Notes: generated by a model not told the origin, from the letters alone. DNA of 64,000 bases from UBA11865 sp963749825 (GCA_963749825.1 CAVVOI010000009.1:682001-746000); one strand, 5' to 3'. Numbered from the stretch's first letter, positions 1 to 8,771 are shown. Made by a program: numbers and translations.

Positions 1-2
1 TA

Positions 3-680
3 GAAGCTATTGGCACTGATGTCATTGAACTAACCGGCAATCATGTAAACGATTGGGGACCAGAGAATCTTCTTCATTCGATTGATTTGTATGAACAAGC
101 GGGTATGAAAATATTTGGTGGCGGCCGCAACATAGCCCAAGCCAATGAACCAGCAATTTTCGATCACAATGGAAACAAAATAGCCTTTGTCGGTTGCAAT
201 CCAGTAGGACCGGCTTATGCTTGGGCTAGCGAAAACGGGGCGGGGTCACAACCATGCGACTATGATTCATTATTTAGCCAAATTAGAGAGTTAAAAAATC
301 AAGGTTACTTTGTGATCGCTACATTACAGTACAGCGAGTTCTACCAATATCCGGCAACTCCGCAACAGCAGACCGACTTTATGGCTTTGGCTGATGCTGG
401 GGCTTCAGCAGTCAGCGGCAGTCAAGGTCATCATGCACAAGGATTTGACTTTCACAATGGCAGCTTTATCCATTATGGTTTGGGCAATCTCTTTTTTGAC
501 CAAATGGATATGTTAGGCACAAGGCAGAGCTTTATCGACACCTATTTTATATATGATGGCCGATTGTTGAGCGTGGAGCTTTTCACGAGCTTGATAGAAA
601 ACTATTGCTGTCCTCGAGCTATGTCTGAGGCTGAAAGGGCGCAATTACTGCAGTCTACATTTCAAGCAAGTGGTTGGTGA
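3..680 (+). CDS. CapA family (PGA_cap) protein, C-terminal part
   Basis: The frame is open to the left edge, so the N-terminus lies outside the window. The visible 225 residues match the C-terminal half of CapA/PgsA-type metallophosphatase-fold proteins. Near the left edge is 'LTGNHVNDWG', the family's asparagine-histidine motif. Later come 'GSQGHHAQGF' and 'HYGLGNLFFDQ', corresponding to the usual GHHPH and YSLGNFxFD blocks. The family takes part in poly-gamma-glutamate or capsule synthesis and in other cell-surface functions, and the substrate cannot be told here. An internal TTG at 87 could be mistaken for a start, but the homologous sequence continues upstream of it. Confidence 0.8.
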   Translation, partial: EAIGTDVIELTGNHVNDWGPENLLHSIDLYEQAGMKIFGGGRNIAQANEPAIFDHNGNKIAFVGCNPVGPAYAWASENGAGSQPCDYDSLFSQIRELKNQGYFVIATLQYSEFYQYPATPQQQTDFMALADAGASAVSGSQGHHAQGFDFHNGSFIHYGLGNLFFDQMDMLGTRQSFIDTYFIYDGRLLSVELFTSLIENYCCPRAMSEAERAQLLQSTFQASGW

Positions 681-735
681 GTCGCTGTCGTTCGTAAATT
701 TGTCCGCCTTCTTTATGCAAGATTGTCCTTACCGA

Positions 736-1182
736 TCATGTGCCTGAATCTGACAGATGATCAAAGAGGGCTTCAAGTCCAAGAGTATAGCTTCGCCAGC
801 CAAAGCCGCTGACTTGTCCGATGCATACTGGGGCAATCACTGACTTTTGTCGAAAGGATTCCCGAGAATGTATATTGGATAGGTGAACTTCGACACATGG
901 CAAACTGACTCCGGCAATGGCATCCCGAAGGGCAAGGCTATAATGAGTGTAGGCTCCTGGGTTAATGAGGATCCCATCTGCCCAGCCAACTGATTCATGA
1001 ATGGCATCGATAAGTTCACCTTCATGATTCGATTGCTTGATCCGCAGTTCGCTTTTAAGCCGGTTGCTTTGCTCCAGTAGGGCGAGATTGATGTCGTTAA
1101 GGGTCATTGAACCATAGATTCCTGGTTCGCGATTGCCGAGTAGGTTTAGATTCGGGCCGTGTAATATCAGGATATTGCTCAT
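736..1182 (-). CDS. aroQ: 3-dehydroquinate dehydratase, type II
   Basis: AroQ converts 3-dehydroquinate to 3-dehydroshikimate, the third step of the shikimate pathway, as a cytoplasmic dodecamer. The 148-residue length is normal. The N-terminal 'HGPNLNLLGNREPGIYG' carries the catalytic Arg and Tyr. 'NPGAYTHYSLALRDA' and 'EVHLSNIHSRESFR' are the other family signatures, with the catalytic His in the last one. A GAGAG ribosome site precedes the ATG at 1182. The ATG overlaps the stop of a possible 35-codon ORF. The aroKB fusion lies further upstream on the same strand, so aroKB, the lipoprotein and aroQ may be co-transcribed. Confidence 0.95.
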   Translation of the reverse strand: MSNILILHGPNLNLLGNREPGIYGSMTLNDINLALLEQSNRLKSELRIKQSNHEGELIDAIHESVGWADGILINPGAYTHYSLALRDAIAGVSLPCVEVHLSNIHSRESFRQKSVIAPVCIGQVSGFGWRSYTLGLEALFDHLSDSGT

Positions 1183-1286
1183 ATCATAATCTCTCGCCTG
1201 GATGGTGCTTTTAATACGATTGGACGGTCTGGAAATCTCATAAAGAATGGTTCTATATTTGCCGGTGCAGTGCTGTCAATGGCCAT
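1179..1286 (-). CDS. possible 35-residue ORF bridging lipoprotein and aroQ
   Basis: The ATG at 1286 follows immediately after the stop codon of the upstream lipoprotein gene. The lipoprotein's last codons form a GGAGAG ribosome site directly before it. The ORF ends in a TGA that overlaps the aroQ ATG (ATATGAG). The peptide begins MAIDSTAPANIEPFF and contains 'RFPDRPIVLKAPSRRE'; I do not recognise it. Contact on both sides suggests translational coupling, but an ORF this short could arise by chance. Confidence 0.35.
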   Translation of the reverse strand: MAIDSTAPANIEPFFMRFPDRPIVLKAPSRREIMI

Positions 1287-3218
1287 TCACTCTCCTAAAT
1301 AAATCATTTGAAACGGCCGGTTGATATTACAGGTTACATCCTCTGCACTGATCGTCCCAATGATGATGCCGATAATATATTCATCGGTAACTAACTGCCA
1401 TTCGTAATTAAAAGTGACCGGTATCCCTTCTTCAATGACTTCGAACGATCCCGTGTAACGGCCGCGAATATCCGGAACGGCCTTCATGGTTGCACTCAAT
1501 TCACCTGATTCGCCAAATCCGGTGACAATTAAGGTATCACCATCTTCTGAAAACTCTAAGGTAACGTTTTCAGAGGGGCCAGGAGGAAGATCCATAGCAA
1601 ATGCGCCACAATCCATCTGGCCTGCGAAGTGAGTGGTTGACCACAGACCTGCTTTGGGGACAGAAAATGATCCAGCATTGGGAGGTAAGTCAGGAGGTAG
1701 CAAAAAACCATCCAACATTTCGTTTGGTTCCTTAAAAGGATTTTTCCCACCCAGCGAGGATGAGCCAGCGGATGTGTTCGAATCCGATCCCGAGTCGCCG
1801 CCGGCACCTGATGCTGTTGCTGATCGATCAACCAGGTAACCGAAATCTAAACCGGATGATGTTGACCCTGGAGATACATCCATGTCATATTGTTGCTGAT
1901 CGCTGACCCTTGTATAAACAATCGCCTGTTCTACTCCAGGAAGGCTACCCTCATCGACAGTAATTGCATGGTTAAGAGTCGCTAACTCAAATCGATAGTC
2001 ACCATTTGCGGACGTCGTGACCCGTACGTCGGGCAGGCCATTTGAACGAGCTGATGCGACGACTAATGCTCCGCCAATGCCAGGTTCTCCAATATCTCGT
2101 TCACCATTCTCGTTTAGATCTTCAAAAACTTGCCCAATGGCGACGGCCGGTTCTTGGATCCTATAACCAAAATCGACGCTGTCAGTCGTATACCCGATTG
2201 GAACGTTCAGGTTGTAGTTTTCGAAGTTTGTCGTCAAGGCATACGGTTGATTGCCCGGTAAGGTTCTTTCATCTACCGTCACTAAATGAGCCAATGAAGG
2301 GGCCAGAATGCGAAATCGTCCGGCCGGAGTCGTCAATGCCGAAACCTCGGGAAGATTTCCGTCAACTGTGGAAGCCGTGATTGTCACACTTCCCAAGCCC
2401 GATTCACCATCGTCTTGCCGGCCGTTGCCGTTTACATCTTCGTAGACAAGGCCATTGGCGATTGCAGCCACAGCTCTTTTGTAACCGAAATCTACGCCGG
2501 ATTTCGTACCACCTGGACTGACAGTGAGTTCATACTCGTCACCATCTGTCGTCAACTCATACAATGCATCTTGAGGGAGCGTATTAACGTCTACAGAAAT
2601 GATATGATTGAGCGTTGCATTGGCCAGAGCATAATGGCCGCTTGTATCAGTCGAGGTGAAAAGTTCTGGATCGCTACCACTATCTTTCCGGGCGACTAGA
2701 TCAACACCTGCGAGACCTTCCTCTCCTTCGTCATATTGGCCATTGAGGTTCTTGTCAATGAAGACAGTTCCTTTGGCAACTGCGGATTCAGTCTCCTTGT
2801 AGCCAAAATCAAGGCCGGAAGCCGTAAAACCGGCTGAAACTGCTAGACCATAAGTATCTTTATCCGTAGTCAGTGCATGGCCTGACTCTCCAAAGGGCAG
2901 TGTTTCTTCCAGAACTCGTACGCTAAACGAGCCTTCTGGTACTTGAAAGTTAAAACGACCATTTCCATCGGTTACTGTTTCTGAAATCTGTTTCTCGCCG
3001 TCCATGGCTACGATAGAAACGCCTTTTATGCCCTGCTCACCGGTATCGAGGTGACCGTTATTGTTGTCGTCTCTGAATACGATACCTTCAGCAATCGCAA
3101 CATCCGGTGTCTCTGTTGGTTGAATTTCAGCGGTTTCATCTTTTTGAAAAAGGCTACAGGCCGAAACCATCATAAACAGAAAGAATAACTTGGCGAAAAG
3201 AGAATAGTAACGACTCAT
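1287..3218 (-). CDS. lipoprotein with four SdrD_B-type repeats
   Basis: I choose the ATG at 3218, because an AAGGAAG ribosome site lies about 11 bases before it. The product is 643 residues; a longer frame upstream to 3275 is less likely. Residues 1-21 form a lipoprotein signal with lipobox VSAC, so the protein is exported and lipidated at Cys21. Four repeats follow, each starting with a pattern like 'GxVFxDxNxNGxxDxGExGLxGV', typical of Ca2+-binding SdrD_B / Cna-B-like beta-sandwich modules. They begin near residues 42, 146, 251 and 357. A Ser/Gly-rich spacer leads to a C-terminal domain of about 130 residues that I cannot name. The role is probably structural or adhesive at the cell surface. 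The same module recurs in the giant protein at 44.5-48.8 kb. Confidence 0.8.
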   Translation of the reverse strand: MSRYYSLFAKLFFLFMMVSACSLFQKDETAEIQPTETPDVAIAEGIVFRDDNNNGHLDTGEQGIKGVSIVAMDGEKQISETVTDGNGRFNFQVPEGSFSVRVLEETLPFGESGHALTTDKDTYGLAVSAGFTASGLDFGYKETESAVAKGTVFIDKNLNGQYDEGEEGLAGVDLVARKDSGSDPELFTSTDTSGHYALANATLNHIISVDVNTLPQDALYELTTDGDEYELTVSPGGTKSGVDFGYKRAVAAIANGLVYEDVNGNGRQDDGESGLGSVTITASTVDGNLPEVSALTTPAGRFRILAPSLAHLVTVDERTLPGNQPYALTTNFENYNLNVPIGYTTDSVDFGYRIQEPAVAIGQVFEDLNENGERDIGEPGIGGALVVASARSNGLPDVRVTTSANGDYRFELATLNHAITVDEGSLPGVEQAIVYTRVSDQQQYDMDVSPGSTSSGLDFGYLVDRSATASGAGGDSGSDSNTSAGSSSLGGKNPFKEPNEMLDGFLLPPDLPPNAGSFSVPKAGLWSTTHFAGQMDCGAFAMDLPPGPSENVTLEFSEDGDTLIVTGFGESGELSATMKAVPDIRGRYTGSFEVIEEGIPVTFNYEWQLVTDEYIIGIIIGTISAEDVTCNINRPFQMIYLGE

Positions 3219-3389
3219 TGTTTTTTTTTCTTCCTTTTTGTCGCTCAAATCGATCTTGTAAGATGAATGATCCACCTCAAAAGATAACTCAAAATCTTAA
3301 ATGCAAAGAACGGTATCATCATTCACAGGCTATATTTCATTTGGCGAAAATTGAACTCAATAGTGGTTTAGCTATGGTTACCGGAATTC

Positions 3390-5048
3390 CTAGTCGACAT
3401 TCCTTACGCTATCCAAAGTCTGGGTTACATCTGATTCGGTAGCCTGGTTCGAAATAAAAACATCACCGGCTTCTCGTACCAATATAAAATTTAGCCTTCC
3501 GGCGGTTTTCTTTTTATCTTTTCCCATTGCCCAAATGATTGAATGAGTTGGTAGGTAACTCGGAATTCGAATTGGCAAACCCAATCGAATCAATATCTCC
3601 TCGATATATTGCTGAAAATCGACCCTGCAATGACCAAGCCTGGCGGATAAATTGGTTGCAGCCACTAAACCCAGGGCAACTGCCTGACCATGAGTAACCT
3701 GATAGCTGCTTACCTGTTCTATAGCGTGGGCAAATGTATGTCCCAGGTTCAGCAACATGCGCATGTCAGACTCGAAGGGGTCTGATTCCACAATATCACG
3801 TTTAATTAAGATGGCTTCGACAATCAACTTGTGCATCTCGTGGCCGGACGAAAACTTACCATTTGCTCCATATTGATAAGCAGGAAGTTTCTGTTCATTA
3901 TCGTCATCAACAAACCAGTCAATTGTCGATAATCTAGTCAATAAGTGAGGGCTGGCAATTATTCCATGCTTGACGATTTCTGCCATGCCACCCGAAAATT
4001 CACTTTTTGGCAGAGTTTTCAGGGTAGCGAGATCTGCAACGACGGCCGCCGGTTGTTTAAAAGCGCCAACCAAGTTTTTGCCTTGCGGGAGATCGACCCC
4101 GGTTTTGCCGCCAACGCTGGCATCAACCATGGACAAAACTGTGGTTGGGCACTGGATGAAACGAATTCCACGCATGTAGGTCGCCGCGGCAAAACCGGCC
4201 ATATCTCCGACGACGCCACCACCCAGAGCGATGATCGTCCCGCGTCGATCGATACCTGCATCCAGGAGTTGGTCGTAAATATCTCGAATCGACTGCAGCG
4301 TCTTGTGTTTTTCACCTGCTGGAAGAGTCACAATCTTGGTTGCTTCGGCTGCTAGGATGTCCTGCGAGTATAAGGGACCCACGTTGGAGTCTGTTACCAC
4401 GACCGATTGATCCGAAAGAAGAATATAATCCTCGAGATGCGGCAGAATGTTCCAACCGACGCTTACTTGATAATTTCCTCCTGGAAAGTGGACCGGAAAC
4501 TTAGCTGTTGCAGGTTGTTGCCAGTTGTTACTCTGCTCTTCAAGTGCAATAAGATCCAGTAGTTCGGATACAACAGTTTCTGTATCTTTGGCCGAGGTGT
4601 TGAAGGTTTTATATTGGTTATAACCTTCCGCGCGTTGTTCCAGGAGTCGATCAATTTCTTGATGCGGATTACCCGTTTCTAGAAGCGGTCGTCGAAGATT
4701 CTGTTTGACAACGCGCTCTAGTATCTCTTCAGCAGTTGCCGTCAAACAGATTACGATACTGTCTTGCCCGAGTAATAAGGCGTTTAATGGATCGAGCATC
4801 AACCGGCCCCCGGAAGCAATGACAAGATTCTCGCGACTGGCTAACTCATGAGAGATCTTTCGCTCCCAATGCCGGAAGGCGGCTTCGCCATCTATTTCGA
4901 AGATATCGAAGATGTTCTTGCCAGTTCTATCAACGATGAATTCGTCTGTATCAACAAAATCGCGACCCGTGCGTTCTGCCAATAACCGGCCGGTTGTGGA
5001 CTTACCGGTAGCCATAAATCCCGTCAGGATGATATTTGGTCGATTCAT
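3390..5048 (-). CDS. aroKB: bifunctional shikimate kinase / 3-dehydroquinate synthase
   Basis: This 552-residue fusion joins AroK (about residues 1-170) and AroB (about 185-552), catalysing steps five and two of the shikimate pathway. AroK shows the P-loop 'GFMATGKST' (10-18), 'DTDEF' and 'RRPLLE'. Its usual GGG triplet reads 'SGGR'. AroB shows 'GGGVVGDMAGFAA', 'SVGGKTGVD', 'GGMAEIVKHG', 'NLGHTFAHAIE' and 'HGQAVALG', which supply the NAD-binding, metal and catalytic residues. Thermotoga maritima is a known example of this fusion order. aroQ follows about 2.2 kb downstream on the same strand. Confidence 0.93.
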   Translation of the reverse strand: MNRPNIILTGFMATGKSTTGRLLAERTGRDFVDTDEFIVDRTGKNIFDIFEIDGEAAFRHWERKISHELASRENLVIASGGRLMLDPLNALLLGQDSIVICLTATAEEILERVVKQNLRRPLLETGNPHQEIDRLLEQRAEGYNQYKTFNTSAKDTETVVSELLDLIALEEQSNNWQQPATAKFPVHFPGGNYQVSVGWNILPHLEDYILLSDQSVVVTDSNVGPLYSQDILAAEATKIVTLPAGEKHKTLQSIRDIYDQLLDAGIDRRGTIIALGGGVVGDMAGFAAATYMRGIRFIQCPTTVLSMVDASVGGKTGVDLPQGKNLVGAFKQPAAVVADLATLKTLPKSEFSGGMAEIVKHGIIASPHLLTRLSTIDWFVDDDNEQKLPAYQYGANGKFSSGHEMHKLIVEAILIKRDIVESDPFESDMRMLLNLGHTFAHAIEQVSSYQVTHGQAVALGLVAATNLSARLGHCRVDFQQYIEEILIRLGLPIRIPSYLPTHSIIWAMGKDKKKTAGRLNFILVREAGDVFISNQATESDVTQTLDSVRNVD

Positions 5049-5524
5049 AATCTCGAATTATAGCTTCAAGGCACTATCACACAACGGTATAAAGTCGCTA
5101 TATTGAATTAGGCAAATGTTATTGATTTAAAGATAAAGGCGATCCTTTGGCTCACTGATGGGAGAAAAATCCGCTCCGTACTTATCTACTAAACAAAATC
5201 AGGATCTATTCTCCAAATGAGCGAGGGGAGTTTTACTCACCTGTATGGGGATGTCCAGGCATTGCTAGAAGAGCGGTCGTATTGAAGGGCTGACTTTTAC
5301 TGATTTATGTGCTCGACCCTACTTCCTTTTGATTATGAGATAGGGTATTCTTACACTTAGGAGGAGCCAAATTAGAAGTTAGTGATGACCATACAAGATC
5401 TGAATTTTAGTGTCTAATCAAAGGATAGCCATTGGTTTCCCTTTTTGAGTAAGATCGAATTTTAACACCCATTCTTGCTGGCCAATTATCCAGAAGCCCA
5501 CCGGATTTAGGAGGAATATTTGCC
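5049..5524. other. intergenic region between divergent aroKB and zwf
   Basis: These 476 bases separate two divergently transcribed genes and should hold both promoters. I see no tRNA, convincing small gene or hairpin terminator. The only short ORF is about 22 codons from an ATG near 5218, with no ribosome site, and I do not support it. A candidate promoter facing zwf is listed separately. The ribosome site TTAGGAGG just before 5525 belongs to zwf. Confidence 0.6.
5329..5357 (+). promoter_or_regulatory. candidate sigma-70-type promoter upstream of zwf
   Basis: TTGATT (5329-5334) and TACACT (5352-5357) are separated by 17 bases, four or five of six matches to each consensus box. It would leave a leader of about 160 bases before zwf. 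This is a pattern match only. Confidence 0.3.
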
Positions 5525-6982
5525 ATGAACGGAACGACATCTTTTGTAATATTTGGCGCATCAGGAGATTTAACTCGGCGGAAACTAATCCCTTCTCTTT
5601 TTAATCTATATTGTAAGGGACGGTTACCGCAGAATTGGCGAATTGTGGGTGTTTCTCGAACCCCATATCGTGACGAAGAATTTCAAGCGCAGCTTAAGGC
5701 GGGTATGAAGGAGTTCGCGCCGGACAAATATAGTTCCGATCATTGGTCAAGTTTTGCTCCTAATGTGGGTTATCAAGCAGGCGATTTGGGTAATACTGAT
5801 GATTTTCGGGCCTTGGATGATCGTCTTAAGAAATTGGAAGCGGAAAATGGAGAGGAGGCAAACCGGATTTATTATTTGTCAGTAGCTCCCCGTCTATACG
5901 AATTGACGATTAATAATTTGGGGGAATCTGGATTGGCCGATGAGTCCGACGGTTGGAGGCGGGTGGTCATCGAAAAACCATTCGGCCGTGATTTACGGTC
6001 TGCGATAGCCTTGAATGATTCTGTTCACAAAGTGCTTAACGAATCGCAAATTTATCGAATCGATCACTATTTAGGCAAGGAAACCGTACAAAACCTTCTT
6101 GTCTTTAGATTTGCTAATTCCCTTTTTGAGCCAGTATGGAACAGAAACTATATCGATCATGTGCAGATCACTGCTGCCGAAACAGTCGATGTGGGACATC
6201 GGGCCGGTTACTATGACGGCGTTGGCGTCGTTCGCGACATGGTACAAAATCACATGTTGCAGCTGCTTTCTTTGGTTGCCATGGAACCGCCAGCTTCTTT
6301 TGGTGCTGATGCCCTTCGAAATGAGAAGGTTAAGCTTTTTGAATCGATTCGTCCTATCTCGCCAGGGGAAATTGCCGAACATACGGTTCGAGGTCAATAT
6401 CAGGGCTATTCCTCGGCAAGCGGGGTTGAGCCAGGATCGGATACTGCAACCTACGCAGCTATTCGCCTATATGTCGACAATTGGCGCTGGCAAGGTGTGC
6501 CTTTTTACTTGCGATCTGGCAAAGCCCTGGCCGAAAAAACGACTGAAATCGGCATTATATTTAAGAGACCACCTCACGTCATGTTTCCTCTGCCACCAGG
6601 TGCAAGGATAAGAGCCAACAGATTGTCGATATGCGTTCAGCCAGAAGAGGGGATTCATATCAGTTTTCAAGCAAAAGAACCAGACACACCGGCCGATATG
6701 CGTACCGTGGAAATGAATTTTAATTACGATAGTTCTTTTGGCGCTATCTCTATCCCGGATGCATATGAACGGTTGCTGTTGGATGTCTTGAAAGGGGATG
6801 CTTCTCTGTTTACGCGAGGCGATGCGATAGAGTTGGCTTGGGGATTAGTGGACAAGATTCTGGGTGGTTGGGAGTCAGAAAACGCACCCCCACTGGAAAT
6901 CTATGAACCAGGTTCATGGGGTCCGGGCGCGGCCGAGACCTTGATCGAACACGATGGCTATACTTGGACCTTGGGTTGCTAG
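5525..6982 (+). CDS. zwf: glucose-6-phosphate 1-dehydrogenase
   Basis: Zwf oxidises glucose 6-phosphate to 6-phosphogluconolactone with NAD(P)+ and is the entry to the oxidative pentose phosphate pathway. The 485-residue length is normal. The N-terminal dinucleotide fold shows 'FGASGDLTRRKLIPSL'. The active-site block 'RIDHYLGKETVQN' carries the substrate-binding Lys and catalytic His, followed by 'ETVDVGHRAGYYD' and 'GVVRDMVQNHMLQ'. The start is supported by TAGGAGG 9-10 bases upstream of ATG 5525. No partner genes (gnd, pgl, tal, opcA) are adjacent. The next gene is convergent. Confidence 0.96.
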   Translation: MNGTTSFVIFGASGDLTRRKLIPSLFNLYCKGRLPQNWRIVGVSRTPYRDEEFQAQLKAGMKEFAPDKYSSDHWSSFAPNVGYQAGDLGNTDDFRALDDRLKKLEAENGEEANRIYYLSVAPRLYELTINNLGESGLADESDGWRRVVIEKPFGRDLRSAIALNDSVHKVLNESQIYRIDHYLGKETVQNLLVFRFANSLFEPVWNRNYIDHVQITAAETVDVGHRAGYYDGVGVVRDMVQNHMLQLLSLVAMEPPASFGADALRNEKVKLFESIRPISPGEIAEHTVRGQYQGYSSASGVEPGSDTATYAAIRLYVDNWRWQGVPFYLRSGKALAEKTTEIGIIFKRPPHVMFPLPPGARIRANRLSICVQPEEGIHISFQAKEPDTPADMRTVEMNFNYDSSFGAISIPDAYERLLLDVLKGDASLFTRGDAIELAWGLVDKILGGWESENAPPLEIYEPGSWGPGAAETLIEHDGYTWTLGC

Positions 6983-7016
6983 TCAGAGAAGCGGTTGAGT
7001 CGGCTTGAGGAGATAA

Positions 7017-7565
7017 TCAAAGAGATCGGCGACGTTTATTAAACAATTCTGTTACACCATTAATGAGGTCGGGCACTATAACTTTAGGGAACTTGGGCCA
7101 GCTAACTATCATGGCGAGCAATGGCCAAACTATCATCAGTAAAAGTAGCTGCGGCATTTCCAAAAAAACAGTGATTATGAACCAAATATAAATGGGCAAC
7201 TGATAAAGAACGCCTAATATGGCCAGGATGCCCTTTAACCAGAAGATCACAGCCCAAATAAGAAGGTAGGGAATAGTTACAGGCCAACTCAAGGTGCCAG
7301 CAGCGGTCAAATAGATAAGCACGGACGTAGTGATTAATAGATCAATTTCTAGGTCGTGTTTGCCAATCCAGGTCACGCCTGCGTCCTTCTGTCTTCTGGC
7401 AAGAGGGCCGTCAAGGCTATCTAGGGTCCAGTTAAGTAGGATCAAGACAGTGACCACTGACAATGCCTTAAATCCTTGCGAGAAGCCAAGCCAGATGAAC
7501 GATGGGATCAGTAGAGTTCTTGTAAAAGTTATGAGATCGGCCAAACTTTTTGTGTTTAAAGACAT
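7017..7565 (-). CDS. CDP-alcohol phosphatidyltransferase-like membrane protein
   Basis: This 182-residue protein has about five hydrophobic segments and a motif close to the CDP-alcohol phosphotransferase signature (DG-x2-AR-x8-G-x3-D-x3-D). Here it reads 'LDGPLARRQKDAGVTW' followed by 'IGKHDLEID', so the spacing between AR, G and the last two Asp is slightly altered. Family members transfer a phosphoalcohol from a CDP-lipid or CDP-alcohol to make phospholipids or related lipids in the membrane. The substrate is unknown. Its ATG directly follows the stop of the upstream GNAT gene (TAAATG), so the two are probably translationally coupled. Confidence 0.65.
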   Translation of the reverse strand: MSLNTKSLADLITFTRTLLIPSFIWLGFSQGFKALSVVTVLILLNWTLDSLDGPLARRQKDAGVTWIGKHDLEIDLLITTSVLIYLTAAGTLSWPVTIPYLLIWAVIFWLKGILAILGVLYQLPIYIWFIITVFLEMPQLLLLMIVWPLLAMIVSWPKFPKVIVPDLINGVTELFNKRRRSL

Positions 7566-8000
7566 TTATACTGTTTGCTCGATAATAATGGACATCATAT
7601 CCAGCTCAGCACGCCTAGCGAAGCCAAGCTGATTCCAAAATGATATTGCCTCAACGTTATTGGTAAAGATGAAAAGATGGCATTTATGGATTTTAGCCTG
7701 ACTAAGACGATCTAGACAATGCTCAACTAATCCCCGACCAATCCCTTTTCTTCGATGACCTTCGCTGACGGCCAGATGATGAATGTAACCGCGCCGGCCG
7801 TCATGGCCGCATAATACGGCTCCAACGATGGCGCCATCAAGCAAAGCTACGAGGCTAAATCCGGGATTCCGGAGAAGGTATTGCTCAATTTGGTCTTGTG
7901 AATCGGCCGCGCTTAATCCAATTCCTTCTGACATTCTCCAAATTGTTATGACTTGGTTGTAATCGGCAATATCCATTGGACGTATATGTGTGTTATTCAT
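7566..8000 (-). CDS. GNAT family N-acetyltransferase
   Basis: The 144-residue product has the GNAT fold. 'HHLAVSEGHRRKGIGRGLVEHCL' contains the acetyl-CoA pyrophosphate loop (R-R-x-G-I-G). 'NNVEAISFWNQLGFARRAELD' is the C-terminal motif B region. It resembles the YpeA group of small acetyltransferases, which act in the cytoplasm on unknown amines or protein N-termini. It is the first gene of a two-gene unit with the membrane protein at 7017-7565, with zero spacing between stop and start. Confidence 0.85.
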   Translation of the reverse strand: MNNTHIRPMDIADYNQVITIWRMSEGIGLSAADSQDQIEQYLLRNPGFSLVALLDGAIVGAVLCGHDGRRGYIHHLAVSEGHRRKGIGRGLVEHCLDRLSQAKIHKCHLFIFTNNVEAISFWNQLGFARRAELDMMSIIIEQTV

Positions 8001-8428
8001 TGGATTGTTACCAAGGGTGGATTAATCATAACATTTTACCATTCAACGAAATATGCTGAAAAAACTGACATTAACTGTTCATCCGTCCTTAGGCATACAT
8101 TCGTGAATTGAGTTGAACCATAGCCACTGTTTTGACAGAAATAGAAACTTGTCTTCACGATATAGAATATTTGTCCGATTATACGTTTTGCCATTAGGTC
8201 TAGAGAAATCTATATTAGTTTTTGCGGTTATTTGCTCAAATTTCGCGCTAATAGGCCGGCACTTCGTCCACAAATGTCTTTCAATGACTATCGATTCCTA
8301 AAAGAAATTAAGAAATAGTGTATTTTTATCATCACACTTCGCTCTGTAAACATGCAGACGGGATTATTGAGGTTGCTTTCTTGTTACCCAACCGGGGTTA
8401 ATAAGTTAGCGAAGGTGGATGTGGAAAG
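8001..8428. other. intergenic region, AT-rich, no gene seen
   Basis: These 428 bases lie between the divergent GNAT gene and the small membrane ORF at 8429. I find no ORF with a ribosome site and no RNA structure I can support. TTGACA occurs near 8130 but lacks a properly spaced -10 box. Confidence 0.5.
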
Positions 8429-8596
8429 ATGAGAGCAATTGTATTTGTACTTGCAATAGGATTGGTTATTGGATTAGCCCTTTGCACTTACCTGTTCGAT
8501 AGCGTGGTTAGTGCCCTGGGTCTAGCTGTTTTGGCTACACTCGCAATCGTAGGACTTGTTATGGTTGCTACGACTTCCTCTGAAACAACTACTTAA
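8429..8596 (+). CDS. 55-residue hydrophobic membrane peptide
   Basis: ATG 8429 opens a 55-codon frame ending at TAA 8594-8596. A purine-rich GGTGGATGTGGAAAG sequence lies just before the start. The peptide begins MRAIVFVLAIGLVIGLAL and has two hydrophobic stretches (about residues 4-21 and 26-48) separated by 'YLFDS', then a polar tail 'TTSSETTT'. This predicts a small two-span membrane protein. A strong intrinsic terminator follows 35 bases later, which supports a real transcription unit. I do not recognise the family and assign no function. Confidence 0.6.
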   Translation: MRAIVFVLAIGLVIGLALCTYLFDSVVSALGLAVLATLAIVGLVMVATTSSETTT

Positions 8597-8631
8597 CGCA
8601 TCGATTCAATATATCAATTCCCAGAATTTTT

Positions 8632-8659
8632 AGCCCGGCAAATTTGCCGGGCTTTTTTT
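8632..8659 (+). terminator. rho-independent terminator after the small membrane ORF
   Basis: An 11-base perfect inverted repeat (AGCCCGGCAAA / TTTGCCGGGCT) is followed by seven T residues. It sits 35 bases past the stop at 8596. Confidence 0.85.
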
Positions 8660-8717
8660 ATTATTGCCAAATCAAGATAGCTCAAACATGAAGTCATAAA
8701 AAATGCAGGTGGGGAAA

Positions 8718-8754
8718 TAACAAAAGCCCGATAAATCATGGATTGACCGGGCTT
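8718..8754 (-). terminator. rho-independent terminator of tRNA-Lys
   Basis: On the minus strand, AAGCCCG (8754-8748) pairs with CGGGCTT (8730-8724), followed by TTTGTTATTT. It lies about 18 bases past the 3' end of tRNA-Lys. The GCCCGG core is shared with the terminators at 8632 and 36417. Confidence 0.7.
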
Positions 8755-8771
8755 AATAGCAACCTATTCAG

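Noticed and set aside
1287..3218. Repeats in the lipoprotein as a DNA tandem repeat or CRISPR-like array
   Set aside because: Similarity is at protein level (SdrD_B modules); the nucleotide copies are well diverged and no short repeat-spacer pattern exists anywhere in the window.
5218..5286. A 22-codon ORF between aroKB and zwf
   Set aside because: No ribosome site, no terminator and no recognisable sequence; likely chance.
6099..6611. A 170-codon frame inside zwf on the same strand
   Set aside because: It lies wholly within a certain zwf coding region in another frame and has the composition of an out-of-frame shadow.
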